From the NCBI RefSeq assembly GCF_019649055.1, contig NW_026570522.1, forward strand, positions 1 to 61,829: a stretch of DNA of 61,829 nucleotides. The letters are read 5' to 3'. The notes below the pieces were generated by a model. It searched no databases and was not told the DNA's origin. It saw only the letters and a list, made by a program, of their open reading frames with translations. Within the stretch, counting starts at the first letter, position 1. Each line of letters begins with the position of its first letter. The translations under genes and the position numbers were made by a program. This document shows positions 15,001-27,192 of this stretch, in pieces. The DNA is from Paramacrobiotus metropolitanus (lineage: Eukaryota; Tardigrada; Eutardigrada; Parachela; Macrobiotidae).

Positions 15001-18000
15001 CCATCAGCCATATCGGGAAGAGACGAGATACTGGGGTCACATCTGTAGGCCCTTGTCGCACGGAGGCACACCTCTTCTTGTCTTCACACGAATACTTTCT
15101 CCACACACACGCACACACAAAACACACATGTCACGAAACAGCACGAAAATACCGTGCTCTTGCCGTGAAAGGCAACCGTGGCCGGGATAAAATAATTGCA
15201 CCTACACCTGGGGATTTTCGTTCTAGATTCGAATGGTGGGTTGCTCTGGATGAAAGACCACCAGCTACCGGCTTAGCAGGACTGTTTGTGGGTACCGCAG
15301 CTACCAACTGATTCCGAGCAACCATCAGCCATATCGGGAAGAGACGAGATACTGGGGTCACATTTGTAGGCCCTTGTCGCACGGAGGCACACCTCTTCTT
15401 GTCTTCACACGAAAACTTGCTCCACACATACGCACAAAACCACACATGTCACGAAACAACACGAAAATGCCGTGCTCTTGCCGTGAAAGGCACCCGTGGC
15501 CGGGGTGAAGGTATTGCACCTAGACCTGGGGATTTTCGTTCTGGACTCGAATGGTGGGTGCTCTGGATGAAAGACCACCAGCTACCGGCTTAGCAGGACT
15601 GTTTGTGGGTACCGCAGCTACCAACTGATTCCGAGCAACCATCAGCCATATCGGGAAGAGACGAGATACTGGGGTCACATTTGTAGGCCCTTGTCGCACG
15701 GAGGCACACCTCTTCTTGTCTTCACACGAAAACTTGCTCCACACACGCACACAAAACACACATGTCACGAAACAACACGAAAATGCCGTGCTTTTGCCGT
15801 GAAAGGCACCCGTGGCCGGCATGAAATATTTGCACCTAGACCTGGGGGATTTTCGTTCTGGACTCGAATGGTGGAATGCTCTGGATGAAAGACCACCAGC
15901 TACCGGCAAAGCAGGACTGTTTGTGAGTACCGCAGCTACCAACTGATTCCGAGCAACCATCAGCCATATCAGGAAGAGACGAGATACTGGGGTCACATTT
16001 GTAGGCCCTTGTCGCACGGAGGCACACCTCTTCTTGTCTTCACACGAAAACTTGCTCCACACACACGCACACACAAAACACATGTCACGAAACAACACGA
16101 AAATGCCGTGCTCTCGCCGTGAAAGGCACCCGTGGCCGGGATGAAGGTATTGCACCTAGACCTGGGGATTTTCGTTCTGGACTCGAATGGTGGGTTGCTC
16201 TGGATGAAAGACCACCAGCTACCGGCTTAGCAGGACTGTTTGTGGGTACCGCAGCTACCAACTGATTCCGAGCAACCATCAGCCATATCGGGAAGAGACG
16301 AGATACTGGGGTCACATTTGTAGGCCCTTGTCGCACGGAGGCACACCTCTTCTTGTCTTCACACGAAAACTTGCTCCACACACACGCACACAAAACACAC
16401 ATGTCACGAAACAACACGAAAATGCCGTGCTCTCGCCGTGAAAGGCACCCGTGGCCGGGATGAAGGTATTGCACCTAGACCTGGGGATTTTCGTTCTGGA
16501 CTCGAATGGTGGAATGCTCTGGATGAAAGACCACCAGCTACCGGCTTAGCAGGACTGTTTGTGGGTACCGCAGACACCAACTGATTCCGAGCAACCATCA
16601 GCCATATCGGGAAGAGACAAGATACTGGGGCCACATTTGTAGGCCCTTGTCGCACGGAGGCACACCTCTTCTTGTCTTCACACGAAAACTTTCTCCACAC
16701 ACACGCACACACAAAACACACATGTCACGAAAAAACACGAAAATGCCGTGCTCTCGTCGTGAAAGGCACCCTTGGCCGGGATAAAGGTATTGCACCTAGA
16801 CCTGGGGGATTTTCGTTCTGGACTCGAATAGTGGGTTGCTCTGGATGAAAGACCACCAGCTACCGGCTTAGCAGGACTGTTTGTGGGTACCGCAGCTACC
16901 AACTGATTCCGAGCAACCGTCAGCCATATCGGGAAGAGACGAGATACTGGGGTCACATTTGTAGGCCCTTGTCGCACGGAGGCACACCTGTTCTTGTCTT
17001 CACACGAAAACTTGCTCCACACATAAAACAGACATGTCACGAAACAACACGAAAGTGCCGTGCTCTCGCCGTGAAAGGCACCCGTGGCCGGGATGAAGGT
17101 ATTGCACCTAGACCTGGGGGATTTTCGTTCTGGACTCGAATGATGGGTTGCTCTGGATGAAAGACCACCAGCTACCGGCTTAGCAGGACTGTTTGTGAGT
17201 ACCGCAGCTACCAACTGATTCCGAGCAACCATCAGCCATATCGGGAAGAGACGAGATACTGGGGTCACATTTGTAGGCCCTTCTCGCACGGAGGCACACC
17301 TCTTCTTGTCTTCACACGAAAACTTGCTCCACACACGCACACACAAAACACACATGTCACGAAACAACACGATAATGCCGTGCTCTTGCCGTGAAAGGCA
17401 CCCGTGGCCGGGGTGAAGGTATTGCACCTAGACCTGGGGAATTTTCGTTCTGGACTCGAATGGTGGGTTGCTCTGGATGAAAGACCACCAGCTACCGGCT
17501 TAGCAGGACTGTTTGTGGGTACCGCAGCTACCAACTGATTCCGAGCAACCATCAGCCATATCGGGAAGAGACGAGATACTGGGGTCACATTTGTAGGCCC
17601 TTGTCGCACGGAGGCACACCTCTTCTTGTCTTCACACGAAAACTTGCTCCACACACACGCACACACAAAACACACATGTCACGAAACAACACGAAAATGC
17701 CGTGCTCTTGCCGTGAAAGGCACCCGTGGCCGGGATGAAGGTATTGCACCTAGACCTGGGGGATTTTCGTTCTGGACTCGAATGGTGGGTTGCTCTGGAT
17801 GAAAGACCACCAGCTACCGGCTTAGCAGGACTGTTTGTGGGTACCGCAGCTACCAACTGATTCCGAGCAACCATCAGCCATATCGGGAAGAGACGAGATA
17901 CTGGGGTCACATTTGTAGGCCCTTGTCGCACGGAGGCACACCTGTTCTTGTCTTCACACGAAAACTTGCTCCACACATAAAACAGACATGTCACGAAACA

Positions 18001-21000
18001 ACACGAAAGTGCCGTGCTCTCGCCGTGAAAGGCACCCGTGGCCGGGATGAAGGTATTGCACCTAGACTTGGGGGATTTTCGTTCTGGACTCGAATGATGG
18101 GTTGCTCTGGATGAAAGACCACCAGCTACCGGCTTAGCAGGACTGTTTGTGGGTACCGCAGCTACCAACTGATTCCGAGCAACCATCAGCCATATCGGGA
18201 AGAGACGAGATACTGGGGTCACATTTGTAGGCCCTTGTCGCACGGAGGCACACCTCTTCTTGTCTTCACACGAAAACTTTCTCCACACACACGCACAAAC
18301 AAAACACATGTCACGAAACAACACGATAATGCCGTGCTCTTGCCGTGAAAGGCACCCGTGGCCGGGGTGAAGGTATTGCACCTAGACCTGGGGGATTTTC
18401 GTTCTGGACTCGAATGGTGGGTTGCTCTGGATGAAAGACCACCAGCTACCGGCTTAGCAGGACTGTTTGTGGGTACCGCAGCTACCAACTGATTCCGAGC
18501 AACCATCAGCCATATCGGGAAGAGACGAGATACTGGGGTCACATTTGTAGGCCCTTGTCGCACGGAGGCACACCTCCTCTTGTCTTCACACGAAAACTTG
18601 CTCCACACATAAAACAGACATGTCACGAAACAACACGAAAGTGCCGTGCTCTCGCCGTGAATGGCACCCGTGGCCGGGATGAAGGTATTGCACCTAGACC
18701 TGGGGATTTTCGTTCTGGACTCCGAATGGTGGGGTTGCTCTGGATGAAAGACCACCAGCTACCGGCTTAGCAGGACTGTTTGTGGGTACCGCAGCTACCA
18801 ACTGATTCCGAGCAACCATCAGCCATATCGGGAAGAGACGAGATACTGGGGTCACATTTGTAGGCCCTTGTCGCACGGAGGCACACCTCTTCTTGTCTTC
18901 ACACGAAAACTTGCTCCACACACACGCACACAAAACACACATGTCACGAAACAACACGAAAATGCCGTGCTCTTGCCGTGAAAGGCACCCGTGGCCGGGA
19001 TGAAGGTATTGCACCTAGACCTGGGGATTTTCGTTCTGGACTCGAATGGTGGGTTGCTCTGGATGAAAGACCACCAGCTACCGGCTTAGCAGGACTGTTT
19101 GTGGGTACCGCAGCTACCAACTGATTCCGAGCAACCATCAGCCATATCGGGAAGAGACGAGATACTGGGGTCACATTTGTAGGCCCTTGTCGCACGGAGG
19201 CACACCTCTTCTTGTCTTCACACGAAAACTTGCTCCACACACGCACACACAAAACACACATGTCACGAAACAACACGAAAATGCCGTGCTCTTGCCGTGA
19301 AAGGCACCCGTGGCCGGGATGAAGGTATTGCACCTAGACCTGGGGATTTTCGTTCTGGACTCGAATGGTGGGTTGCTCTGGATGAAAGACCACCAGCTAC
19401 CGGCTTAGCAGGACTGTTTGTGGGTACCGCAGCTACCAACTGATTCCGAGCAACCATCAGCCATATCGGGAAGAGACGAGATACTGGGGTCACATTTGTA
19501 GGCCCTTGTCGCACGGAGGCACACCTGTTCTTGTCTTCACACGAAAACTTGCTCCACACATAAAACAGACATGTCACGAAACAACACGAAAGTGCCGTGC
19601 TCGCCGTGAAAGGCACCCGTGGCCGGGATGAAGGTATTGCACCTAGACCTGGGGATTTTCGTTCTGGACTCGAATGATGGGTTGCTCTGGATGAAAGACC
19701 ACCAGCTACCGGCTTAGCAGGACTGTTTGTGGGTACCGCAGCTACCAACTGATTCCGAGCAACCATCAGCCATATCGGGAAGAGACGAGATACTGGGGTC
19801 ACATTTGTAGGCCCTTGTCGCACGGAGGCACACCTCTTCTTGTCTTCACACGAAAACTTTCTCCACACACACGCACACACAAAACACACATGTCACGAAA
19901 AAACACGAAAATGCCGTGCTCTCGCCGTGAAAGGCACCCGTGGCCGGGATGAAGGTATTGCACCTAGACCTGGGGGATTTTCGTTCTGGACTCGAATGAT
20001 GGGTTGCTCTGGATGAAAGACCACCAGCTACCGGCTTAGCAGGACTGTTTGTGGGTACCGCAGCTACCAACTGATTCCGAGCAACCATCAGCCATATCGG
20101 GAAGAGACGAGATACTGGGGTCACATTTGTAGGCCCTTGTCGCACGGAGGCACACCTCGTTCTTGTCTTCACACGAAAACTTGCTCCACATAAAACAGAC
20201 ATGTCACGAAACAACACGAAAGTGCCGTGCTCTCGCCGTGAAAGGCGCCCGTGGCCGGGATGAAGGTATTGCACCTAGAACCTGGGGGATTTTCGTTCTG
20301 GACTCGAGTGTTGGGTTGCTCTGGATGAAAGACCACCAGCTACCGGCTAAGCAGGACTGTTTGTGGGTACCGCAGCTACCAACTGATTCCGAGCAACCAT
20401 CAGCCATATCGGGAAGAGACGAGATACTGGGGTCACATTTGTAGGCCCTTGTCACGGAGGCACACCTCTTCTTGTCTTCACACGAAAACTTGCTCCACAC
20501 ACGCACACACAAAACACACATGTCACGAAACAACACGAAAATGCCGTGCTTTTGCCATGAAAGGCACCCGTGGCCGAGATGAAATATTTGCACCTAGACC
20601 TGGGGGATTTTCGTTCTGGACTCGAATGGTGGGTTGCTCTGGACGAAAGACCACCAGTTACCGGCTTAGCAGGACTGTTTGTGGGTACCGCAGCTACCAA
20701 CTGATTCCGAGCAACCATCAGCCATATCGGGAAGAGACGAGATACTGGGGTCACATTTGTAGGCCCTTGTCGCACGGAGGCACACCTCTTCTTGTCTTCA
20801 CACGAAAACTTGCTTCACACACACGCACACACAAAACACACATGTCACGAAACAACACGATAATGCCGTGCTCTTGCCGTGAAAGCACCCGTGGCCGGGA
20901 TGAAATAATTGCACCTAGACTTGGGGGGTTTTCGTTCTGGACTCGAATGGTGGGTTGCTCTGGACGAAAGACCACCAGCTACCGGCTTAGCAGGACTGTT

Positions 21001-22395
21001 TGTGGGCACCGCAGCTACCAACTGATTCCGAGCAACCATCAGCCATATCGGGAAGAGACGAGATACTGGGGTCACATTTGTAGGCCCTTGTCGCACGGAG
21101 GCACACCTTTTCTTGTCTTCACACGAAAACTTGCTCCACACACACGAACACACAAAACACACATGTCATTAAAAAACACGAAAATGCCGCGCTCTAGCCG
21201 TGAAAGGCACCCGTGGCCGGGATGAAGGTATTGCACCTAGACCTGGGGGATTTTCGTTCTGGACTCGAATGGTGGAATGCTCTGGATGAAATACCACCAG
21301 GTACCGGCTTAGCAGGACTGTTTGTGGGTACCGCTGCTACCAAATGCTTCCGAGCAACCGTCAGCCATATCGGGAAGACACGAGATACTGGGGACACATT
21401 TGTAGGCCCTTGTCGCACGGAGGCACACCTGTTCTTGTCTTCACACGAAAACTTGCTCCACACATAACACAGACATGTCACGAAACAACACGAAAGTGCC
21501 GTGCTCTCGCCGTGAAAGGCACCCGTGGCCGGGATGAAGGTATTGCACCTAGACCTGGGGGATTTTCGTTCTGGACTCGAATGATGGGTTGCTCTGGATG
21601 AAAGACCACCAGCTACCGGCTTAGCAGGACTGTTTGTGGGTACCGCAGCTACCAACTGATTCCGAGCAACCATCAGCCATATCGGGAAGAGACGAGATAC
21701 TGGGGTCACATTTGTAGGCCCTTGTCGCACGGAGGCACACCTCTTCTTGTCTTCACACGAAAACTTGCTCCACACACACGCACACACAAAACAGACATGT
21801 CACGAAACAACACGAAGGTGCCGTGCTCTCGCCGTGAAAGGCACTCGTGGCCGGAATGAAGGTATTGAACCTAGACCTGGGGGATTTTCGTTCTGTACTC
21901 GAGTGTTGGGTTGCTCTGGATGAAAGACCACCAGCTACCGGCTTAGCAGGACTGTTTGTGGGTACCGCTGCTACCAAATGCTTCCGAGCAACCATTAGCC
22001 ATATCGTGAAGTGACGAGATACTGGGTTACATTTGTAGGCCCTTGTCGCACGGAGGCACACCTCTTCTTGTCTTCACACGAAAACTTGTTCCACACACAC
22101 GCACACACAGAACATACATGTCACGAAACAACACGAAAATGCCGTGCTCTCGCCGTGAAAGGCACTCGTGGCCGGAATGAAGGTATTGAACCTAGACCTG
22201 GGGGATTTTCGTTCTGTACTCGAGTGTTGGGTTGCTCTGGATGAAAGACCACCAGCTACCGGCTTAGCAGGACTGTTTGTGGGTACCGCTGCTACCAGCT
22301 GATTCCGAGCAATCATCAGCCATATCGGGAAGAGACGAGATACTGGGGTCACATTTGTAGGCCCTTGTCGCTCCGAGGCGCACCTCTTCTTGTCT
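1..22395. repeat. Tandem satellite-like array, ~318-bp monomer, about 70 copies
   Basis: The block starting ACTGTTTGTGGGTACCGCAG recurs about every 318 bases from the left edge to about 22,395, where homology stops inside a last, mutated unit. Each monomer has a CA-rich stretch (ACACACGCACACAC) followed by ATGTCACGAAACAACACG, or a shorter variant with ACATAAAACAGACATGTC. Monomers differ by substitutions and many small indels. A variant with CATATGTAGGCCCTAG occurs only in the first ~7.6 kb, while 16-20 kb is the most uniform part. Because 318 is 3 x 106, several frames stay open over two or three units on both strands, giving spurious ORFs up to 293 codons. I see no coding, tRNA or 5S signal. 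The array is cut by the window edge, so its true length is unknown. Confidence 0.97.
16678..20160. repeat. Homogeneous core of the array with 954-bp higher-order period
   Basis: In this part neighbouring units are nearly identical. A monomer variant with CACCTGTTCTTG and the short ACATAAAACAGACATG segment starts at 16,969 and again at 17,923, exactly 954 bases (three monomers) apart. The surrounding variants repeat in the same order, as expected of a three-monomer higher-order repeat. This implies recent local amplification. The boundaries given are approximate. Confidence 0.6.
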
Positions 22396-22461
22396 AAACG
22401 AAACGAAAACGCAATCGAAGTACAGATTCATGGGACCTCCTGTGGGAGTATTCACTCGTAC

Positions 22462-22622
22462 TTATGTGCATGAAAGATCTTCACTTCGCCATGATCGCGT
22501 CCCACAGCGAACTGCACATCACTCAGTTCGGCTGCAGTTAAGGCACGCTTCATACGACTGGCTACTCCATCCAGTGCGCCGCGACGTTTGTAATACACAG
22601 GGAAAGAAAAGTTGCCAGACAT
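22462..22622 (-). pseudogene. BTB gene F: isolated exon 1 (5' end of a BTB domain)
   Basis: On the minus strand an ATG at 22,622 opens a 161-base exon ending in a GTACGA donor at 22,461. Its product matches exon 1 of gene D residue for residue over much of its length: RRGA-DGV--RMKRAL, then AELSDVQFAVGRDHG and KIFHAHK, the start of a BTB domain. Length (161) and phase equal gene D exon 1. The usual exon 2 should lie about 70 bases further on, but that position is where the tandem array begins. The gene is therefore either truncated by the array or has the whole array as its first intron with later exons outside the window. A TTTCGTTTAG acceptor-like site at the boundary would splice into array sequence and soon reach a stop. 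I call it a probable truncated gene. Confidence 0.75.
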
Positions 22623-23311
22623 GGTAGATCATCCAATGAGCCTGCTCCGCGGATCGCGAGGGTTTGCGAAACAACTAACTGTTTAACGAGGAGCGTAAAA
22701 GATTGGGAATTAGGACTTTAAGAGGACAGCTCAAATACCGCAATTTGCAAGATGAGTATATGTACTCATCTTGCAAGATATCCAAACTGAAAACCATTGA
22801 AACCAAACAAGAAACGAAGGCGACGTCGTCAGGAAGCCAACTGTTCGTAAAATGTCTTGACGAAATTTCGAAAACGATGAAATCATAAAAGAGAGAAATG
22901 TAAGTTCGTAGAACCTAATAACCTATGCTAAGCAGACGCAAAAACGTACTTATTGCTGTCACCGGAAGTTGCAACCGGAAATGGATACCAACGCCACCCG
23001 TGGGGTGGGCTTTGCGCTTATTCTGCGCATATGGCATACCTACTGCGCCATAATTCTCGTAATGTGCCTCCAATAACGTTGTCCACTGTCCGGTGGGGCG
23101 GCGACTGTCTCCCACCCGTAACGGCAGTGTGTTGCAGAAAAGTCATTCAATCTTGTAAGTACAATCAGCTGTTTCGACTACGTGCCTGGAGTTTTTCAAC
23201 TTTCTGGAGATAGGCTCAGATAGCAGATCACCTGATGTTTCACCAGAAGTGTTGCAGCTTAAAATATATTTCGTCATTTTGTGATCTGTTCGTGAACGGC
23301 TCTGTTAAATC
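22623..23311. promoter_or_regulatory. Divergent intergenic region between BTB genes F and A
   Basis: The two start codons face away from each other, 689 bases apart, so this segment should hold both promoters. It contains CCGGAAGT at 22,962-22,969 and CCGGAAAT at 22,975-22,982, ETS-like core motifs, and an AATCAGCTGTTT block near 23,163. The D/E intergenic region has the same motif types and a matching AATCAGCTGTTT block. Promoter activity is inferred from position and shared motifs. Confidence 0.5.
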
Positions 23312-25171
23312 ATGTCGGAGTTTGTGCAGTTTGTTGTCGGGCGGAATCATGGTCAGGAGAAAACTTTCTCAGCATCCAAGTACGACATTTTTCCTTCAAG
23401 CATCATAATTCCGTTGCATTGTAGTTGGCAAAAGATCTGACTATTTTGCAGGTCTTCGTTGGATAATGCGAGCCCCATGTTTCGTGCAATGTTTTACGGT
23501 GATGCAACCCAAACTGATACCTGCGTTATCCGGGCTGACGATGTTCTGCCAGACGCTTTCTCCAACCTACTCAGGTACTTGAGTCAGCTGATGAACGTGA
23601 GTCAGCTACCCGGGTAGTTCTTCGAACCACAAGTCACAGTTGCTGTTACACTTATTACGCAGAACAGATACTTGACTTTACTAGCGAATTGTAATTTGTA
23701 AAGATCAACACTGTATAGGTAAGTAGCTGCAGAATTATTTATGTTTTGACTTTAGTTGAGCACATAGATAGATGCCTGGTGTTTTCAGCCATGTACAGTG
23801 TCGTGAGGATCCACTGGCTAATCTCAGCCCCCACAACGTCTTCGCCACGATGAACATAGCCTTGGAATACCACCTGCCGGCACTGTTGCAGCATTGCTGC
23901 GAGTATGTCTCCCGCAGTCTGCGCGCTAGCAACTGCCTGCTGTTCCTCGATAGTGTATGCCGTGTTCTGCACTGTTTACATTTTATAATGGTTTTCATTA
24001 CGCGTGCTGTTTTGATTTGCTTTTCAGGCCGTGCGCTTGGGCGCCGCAGAGTGCGTGGATGCTTGTTGGGAGCTGGTGGACACTTACATTGAAGTGCTGT
24101 TCTTGGATGACTTTACTGCGCTGCAGCAGGACACGCTGATCATGCTGCTTCGACGCGATACACTCGTCGTCGACGAAAACAACGTCTACAGGGCGGCCGA
24201 GAAGTCAGTAGAATAATACCAGAATTTTGCATTTTTTACGACGTGGATAATTTCCTTTACGTTTCAGGTGGGCGTTCGCGGCCTGCGCTCGCAAGAATTT
24301 GGATCCAACCGCCGCCAACCGGCGGCAGGTTCTGGGTGAGGCCTTCTATCTCATCCGCTTTCCGCTGCTAACAAGCGACCTGCTCACTATCGCCTCTATG
24401 AAGGTAAAGGGCTTGCGTTGCTGCTGCATTAGTAGCAGGAAATGTTTACAATGAGAGGTACAACTGTATTTTTAAATAATTCACAACCTCTTTGGATTGC
24501 ACAGATGGGTTTGCTCTCACAAAAGGAGCTGTCGGATATTAATCACTACAAGAACGCGACTATCAAACCACCACTCCAATTTCCCACGGCGCCCCGCCAA
24601 GCCTCCGTTAGCCGCATCGGCGGCGTGGAGCTCAGACACAATGAGCCGGTCTTCGTGAATCAGGGCGCGGAATGCTGGCTGCCGGCGAAAGTCATCGCGG
24701 GACGCCCCGCCGCACGTTGTTGTGTCGCTGTGTGCTGAATGCCTAGGTGGTGAGGTGGTGTTGGTTCTCCAGGAGAAAATTATTCGTGCTGCAGACTTCC
24801 TCGTCCGTGGAAAAGCGGTGCTGGTGCACAAGGAGGTGGCTGAGTATGCTCGTCCGCTTATGCAGGGCAGCGCACATAAGGTTCGATTCGCCGGACGAGG
24901 AGCGCGATTGGTGCAATTTATGGATCTGCGAATCCGGGATGCCGATGTCAGGGCGTGGACAGAGGTGCGGGGCCAAAGTACAAAGGCGCATCTACGTCAA
25001 GACAGGACGATGCCTGATAGAAATGAATTGAAGGCGTTAATACAGAGTTTTAAAGAGCGACGTAAACGACGGGTTTATTCGATGGACGTGGAGATGAAAC
25101 TGCGGTTAGCGCATATATCGGACAGATTTCCATTCCTACAGATTAATGCGGCACGTGGAGGGTTAACGTAA
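23312..25171 (+). pseudogene. BTB-BACK gene A with double Tudor-like C-terminus; frameshift in last exon
   Basis: Six exons: 23312-23379, 23452-23574, 23789-23954, 24028-24203, 24268-24403 and 24505-25171, all with GT-AG borders and phases identical to gene E. The ATG at 23,312 follows an in-frame TAA two codons upstream. Exons 1-3 give a BTB domain (FVVGRNHGQEKTFSASK, SPMFRAMFYGD), exons 4-5 a BACK domain (VYRAAEKWAFAAC, NRRQVLGEAF, LIRFPLL), and exon 6 the C-terminal module (NEPVFV, WLPAKVI, IIRAADFLVRG). The N-terminus is about 22 residues shorter than in E. In exon 6 a CCCC run at 24,705-24,708, where E has CCC, shifts the frame to a TGA at about 24,737; the other frame then continues the family sequence to 25,171 with a longer basic tail. 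It is a recent pseudogene, an allele carrying a truncated protein, or an assembly indel. Likely role if intact: Cullin-3 substrate adaptor. Confidence 0.85.
24705..24708 (+). other. Frameshift site in gene A (C4 versus C3)
   Basis: The stretch GACGCCCCGCCGCACGTTGT aligns base for base with gene E GCAAGCCCGCCGCACGTCGT except for one extra C here. Downstream family motifs (VVVSLC, CLGGE, IRAADFL) resume in the shifted frame, so a single-base indel fully explains the break. Confidence 0.85.
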
Positions 25172-25627
25172 CCGATGAGGCATATATACAGTGGACTTCT
25201 TAAAAATGTACACCCACAGCCGATAGTGCTTTGCGTATGGATCGGTACTTCCTTAAACGTCATCATTTTGCAGGCCAGTGTGTCCATACCGTGTAGCAAT
25301 GTTAGGCACATTTATTTCTGCAAGTTGGGAATTTGAGATGTTCTTATTTTGAGTATGACATTCATCTCTCTTAACATCTTTTACAGCCATTCATCACTTA
25401 TTACTTCCGCTAGTTGTTTTAGTTTTACGATACGATATTGGTTTATTTGTTTCACGATAAAGGGGCCAGCCAGAAGCTTAACCGCGTTCGAGTCTAAAGA
25501 CGTATTTTCGTTTTCTATGAAAGGCTGTTAATTATATAAGCAGGATGAGGGTGGTGGTTATTGAATGCCTGACTACATATTTTAGCTTTATCACGCTATT
25601 AACACTAATAAGATGATCGTTTGACAG

Positions 25628-27192
25628 TTTTCTACCATTGCCGAAGTGACCTTTACCACAGGCACGGGATTTGTGTATACCTTAATACCGCTGACCGCCG
25701 TATCGCATGCAGCATGTAACCCGTGTCTCGCCTCTTCCAGATTGCACTTATTAAGGGCGATTATTCGAACGAACACTGATAAAACTTCGTTTTTCCTCAC
25801 CCTTTTTGCTGCCGAGCGCATCATTTTCGCCGCCGTGGATAAGTAAGCAAAGTTGTCTGGACGGACTGTAAATAATGATTATATCCATAAGACCATAACC
25901 GCTATGTACGAATACTACAGGCGCAGCGGGATATAAGTACGTATAAAGTGTTTAGTAGTTACGCACAAAGTATTAATTTTGGTAAATAGGTATATAGTAC
26001 TATTTAGTAATAGGTGAAAGGTGACTTATGTGAGTCACTTATGTGCCTAATACCTAATACTGTGAAGAATTGTATGTGTATACTGCAATAAAGTAATACT
26101 ACAGACACAATATACATTACGAGTACAATGTAACGATGTAAATGTAATGACAATTAAATGATGTAAACTGCAGCCAGCTGGTACCAGAATTACAGGAAGT
26201 GCAGCAGGAAGAAGTAAGAACTAAAAAGTGAAACAGCACATAGCTGCTGGGATATCGACGTACGCGACAGTGACCTGTGGCTGTACTTACTTGTAGTAAA
26301 ATAAGTACTACTTACTGCCTCCATGCAAACAACTTTAGCTTTTTTGCGTGCACTGTTTCCCGTTACTCGAACTGCGTGGTCTAATCTGCAGGTGGGCGGC
26401 GGCTACCTGCGCCCGGAACAATCTGGAGCCATCGCCGACTAACCGGCGCGAGGCGCTGGGTGACCTCAGTTTTTTGATTCGGTTCCCGCTGATGACGGAC
26501 AAGCAGCTGAACGACGGTCCCGCCAGTGTAAGTCGCTACATTTTTTATGGTTAGCCATGTTTCGAACCGTGTTAGACCACTTCAGAGAGACCTTTCTGGG
26601 GCGAATTGGCAAACCATTTTGCATTCTGCAGAATGGGTTACTGGACACATCCCAGCTGTCAGAAATCCACATATATAAGCACACCACACCGAAACCTTCG
26701 CTGCCGTTTGCTGCCCGACCACGTATTGCCGGTTTGCAGTTTCAAGAAAGCGAGGAAATTTTCGTGCAAGGCAAACAGTACTGGTATCCGGCCGAAGCGA
26801 TCAGACGATGCGGAACCGCCGTCGTCTGCTGGTCGATGGAATTAAGGCAGACCACGAAGGTCGAAACGGAGAAAAGGGTTCGGGCCTCCGACATTCTGAC
26901 CAGTGGGCAAACGATCGCGTGGTTGGATCCCGGCCGTGGGGGCCGCAAAATGGAAGCAGTTTATAAGATGCCGGATGTGGGCGCTCACGTTATCGATGTG
27001 GCTGGCAAAAAACGGATGGCGTGGATCGAGGAGATTGCTATAAAATGCGATCAGTCGAAGAGTGGAAAAAAGCGCAGGAGGCGAGCGGGGAGAGCAACAC
27101 ACCGGAAGTTGCCAAGCGAAAACGTTCACTGGATGCGGCTGACCTTATGTGACTTGCCGACTGCCATTACATTTCCGCCAATTTACAGTTAA
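25628..27192 (+). CDS. BTB-family fragment B: BACK half and C-terminal module, no BTB exons
   Basis: Two exons are clear. The first, 26392-26527, is 136 bases, the same length and phase as exon 5 of A, D and E, and encodes WAAATCARNNLEP, NRREALGDL and LIRFPLMTD. The second, 26632-27192, encodes NGLLDTSQLSEIHIYKH, WYPAEAI, VRASDILTSGQ and a long basic C-terminus (KSGKKRRRRAGR). A weaker upstream exon at 25628-25842 ends in IIFAAVDK with donor GTAAGC and correct phase, and may be a diverged exon 4. No BTB-encoding exon is visible between 25,172 and 25,627. The fragment may be a 5'-truncated gene, or alternative 3' exons of gene A, since A exon 4 (phase 2) would splice in frame to 26,392. The C-terminal module is the most divergent of the five. 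No stop interrupts the two clear exons. Confidence 0.65.

Noticed and set aside
1-22395. CRISPR-like array of repeats
   Set aside because: The monomers are contiguous with no unique spacers, the unit is 318 bp, and the context is eukaryotic.
1-22395. 5S rRNA or tRNA genes within the monomer
   Set aside because: No B-box GGTTCGANTCC, no cloverleaf, and no similarity to the conserved 5S sequence in the monomer.
22953-23213. Plus-strand ORF in the F/A intergenic region
   Set aside because: No domain; it lies in the divergent promoter segment and has no counterpart frame in the D/E spacer.
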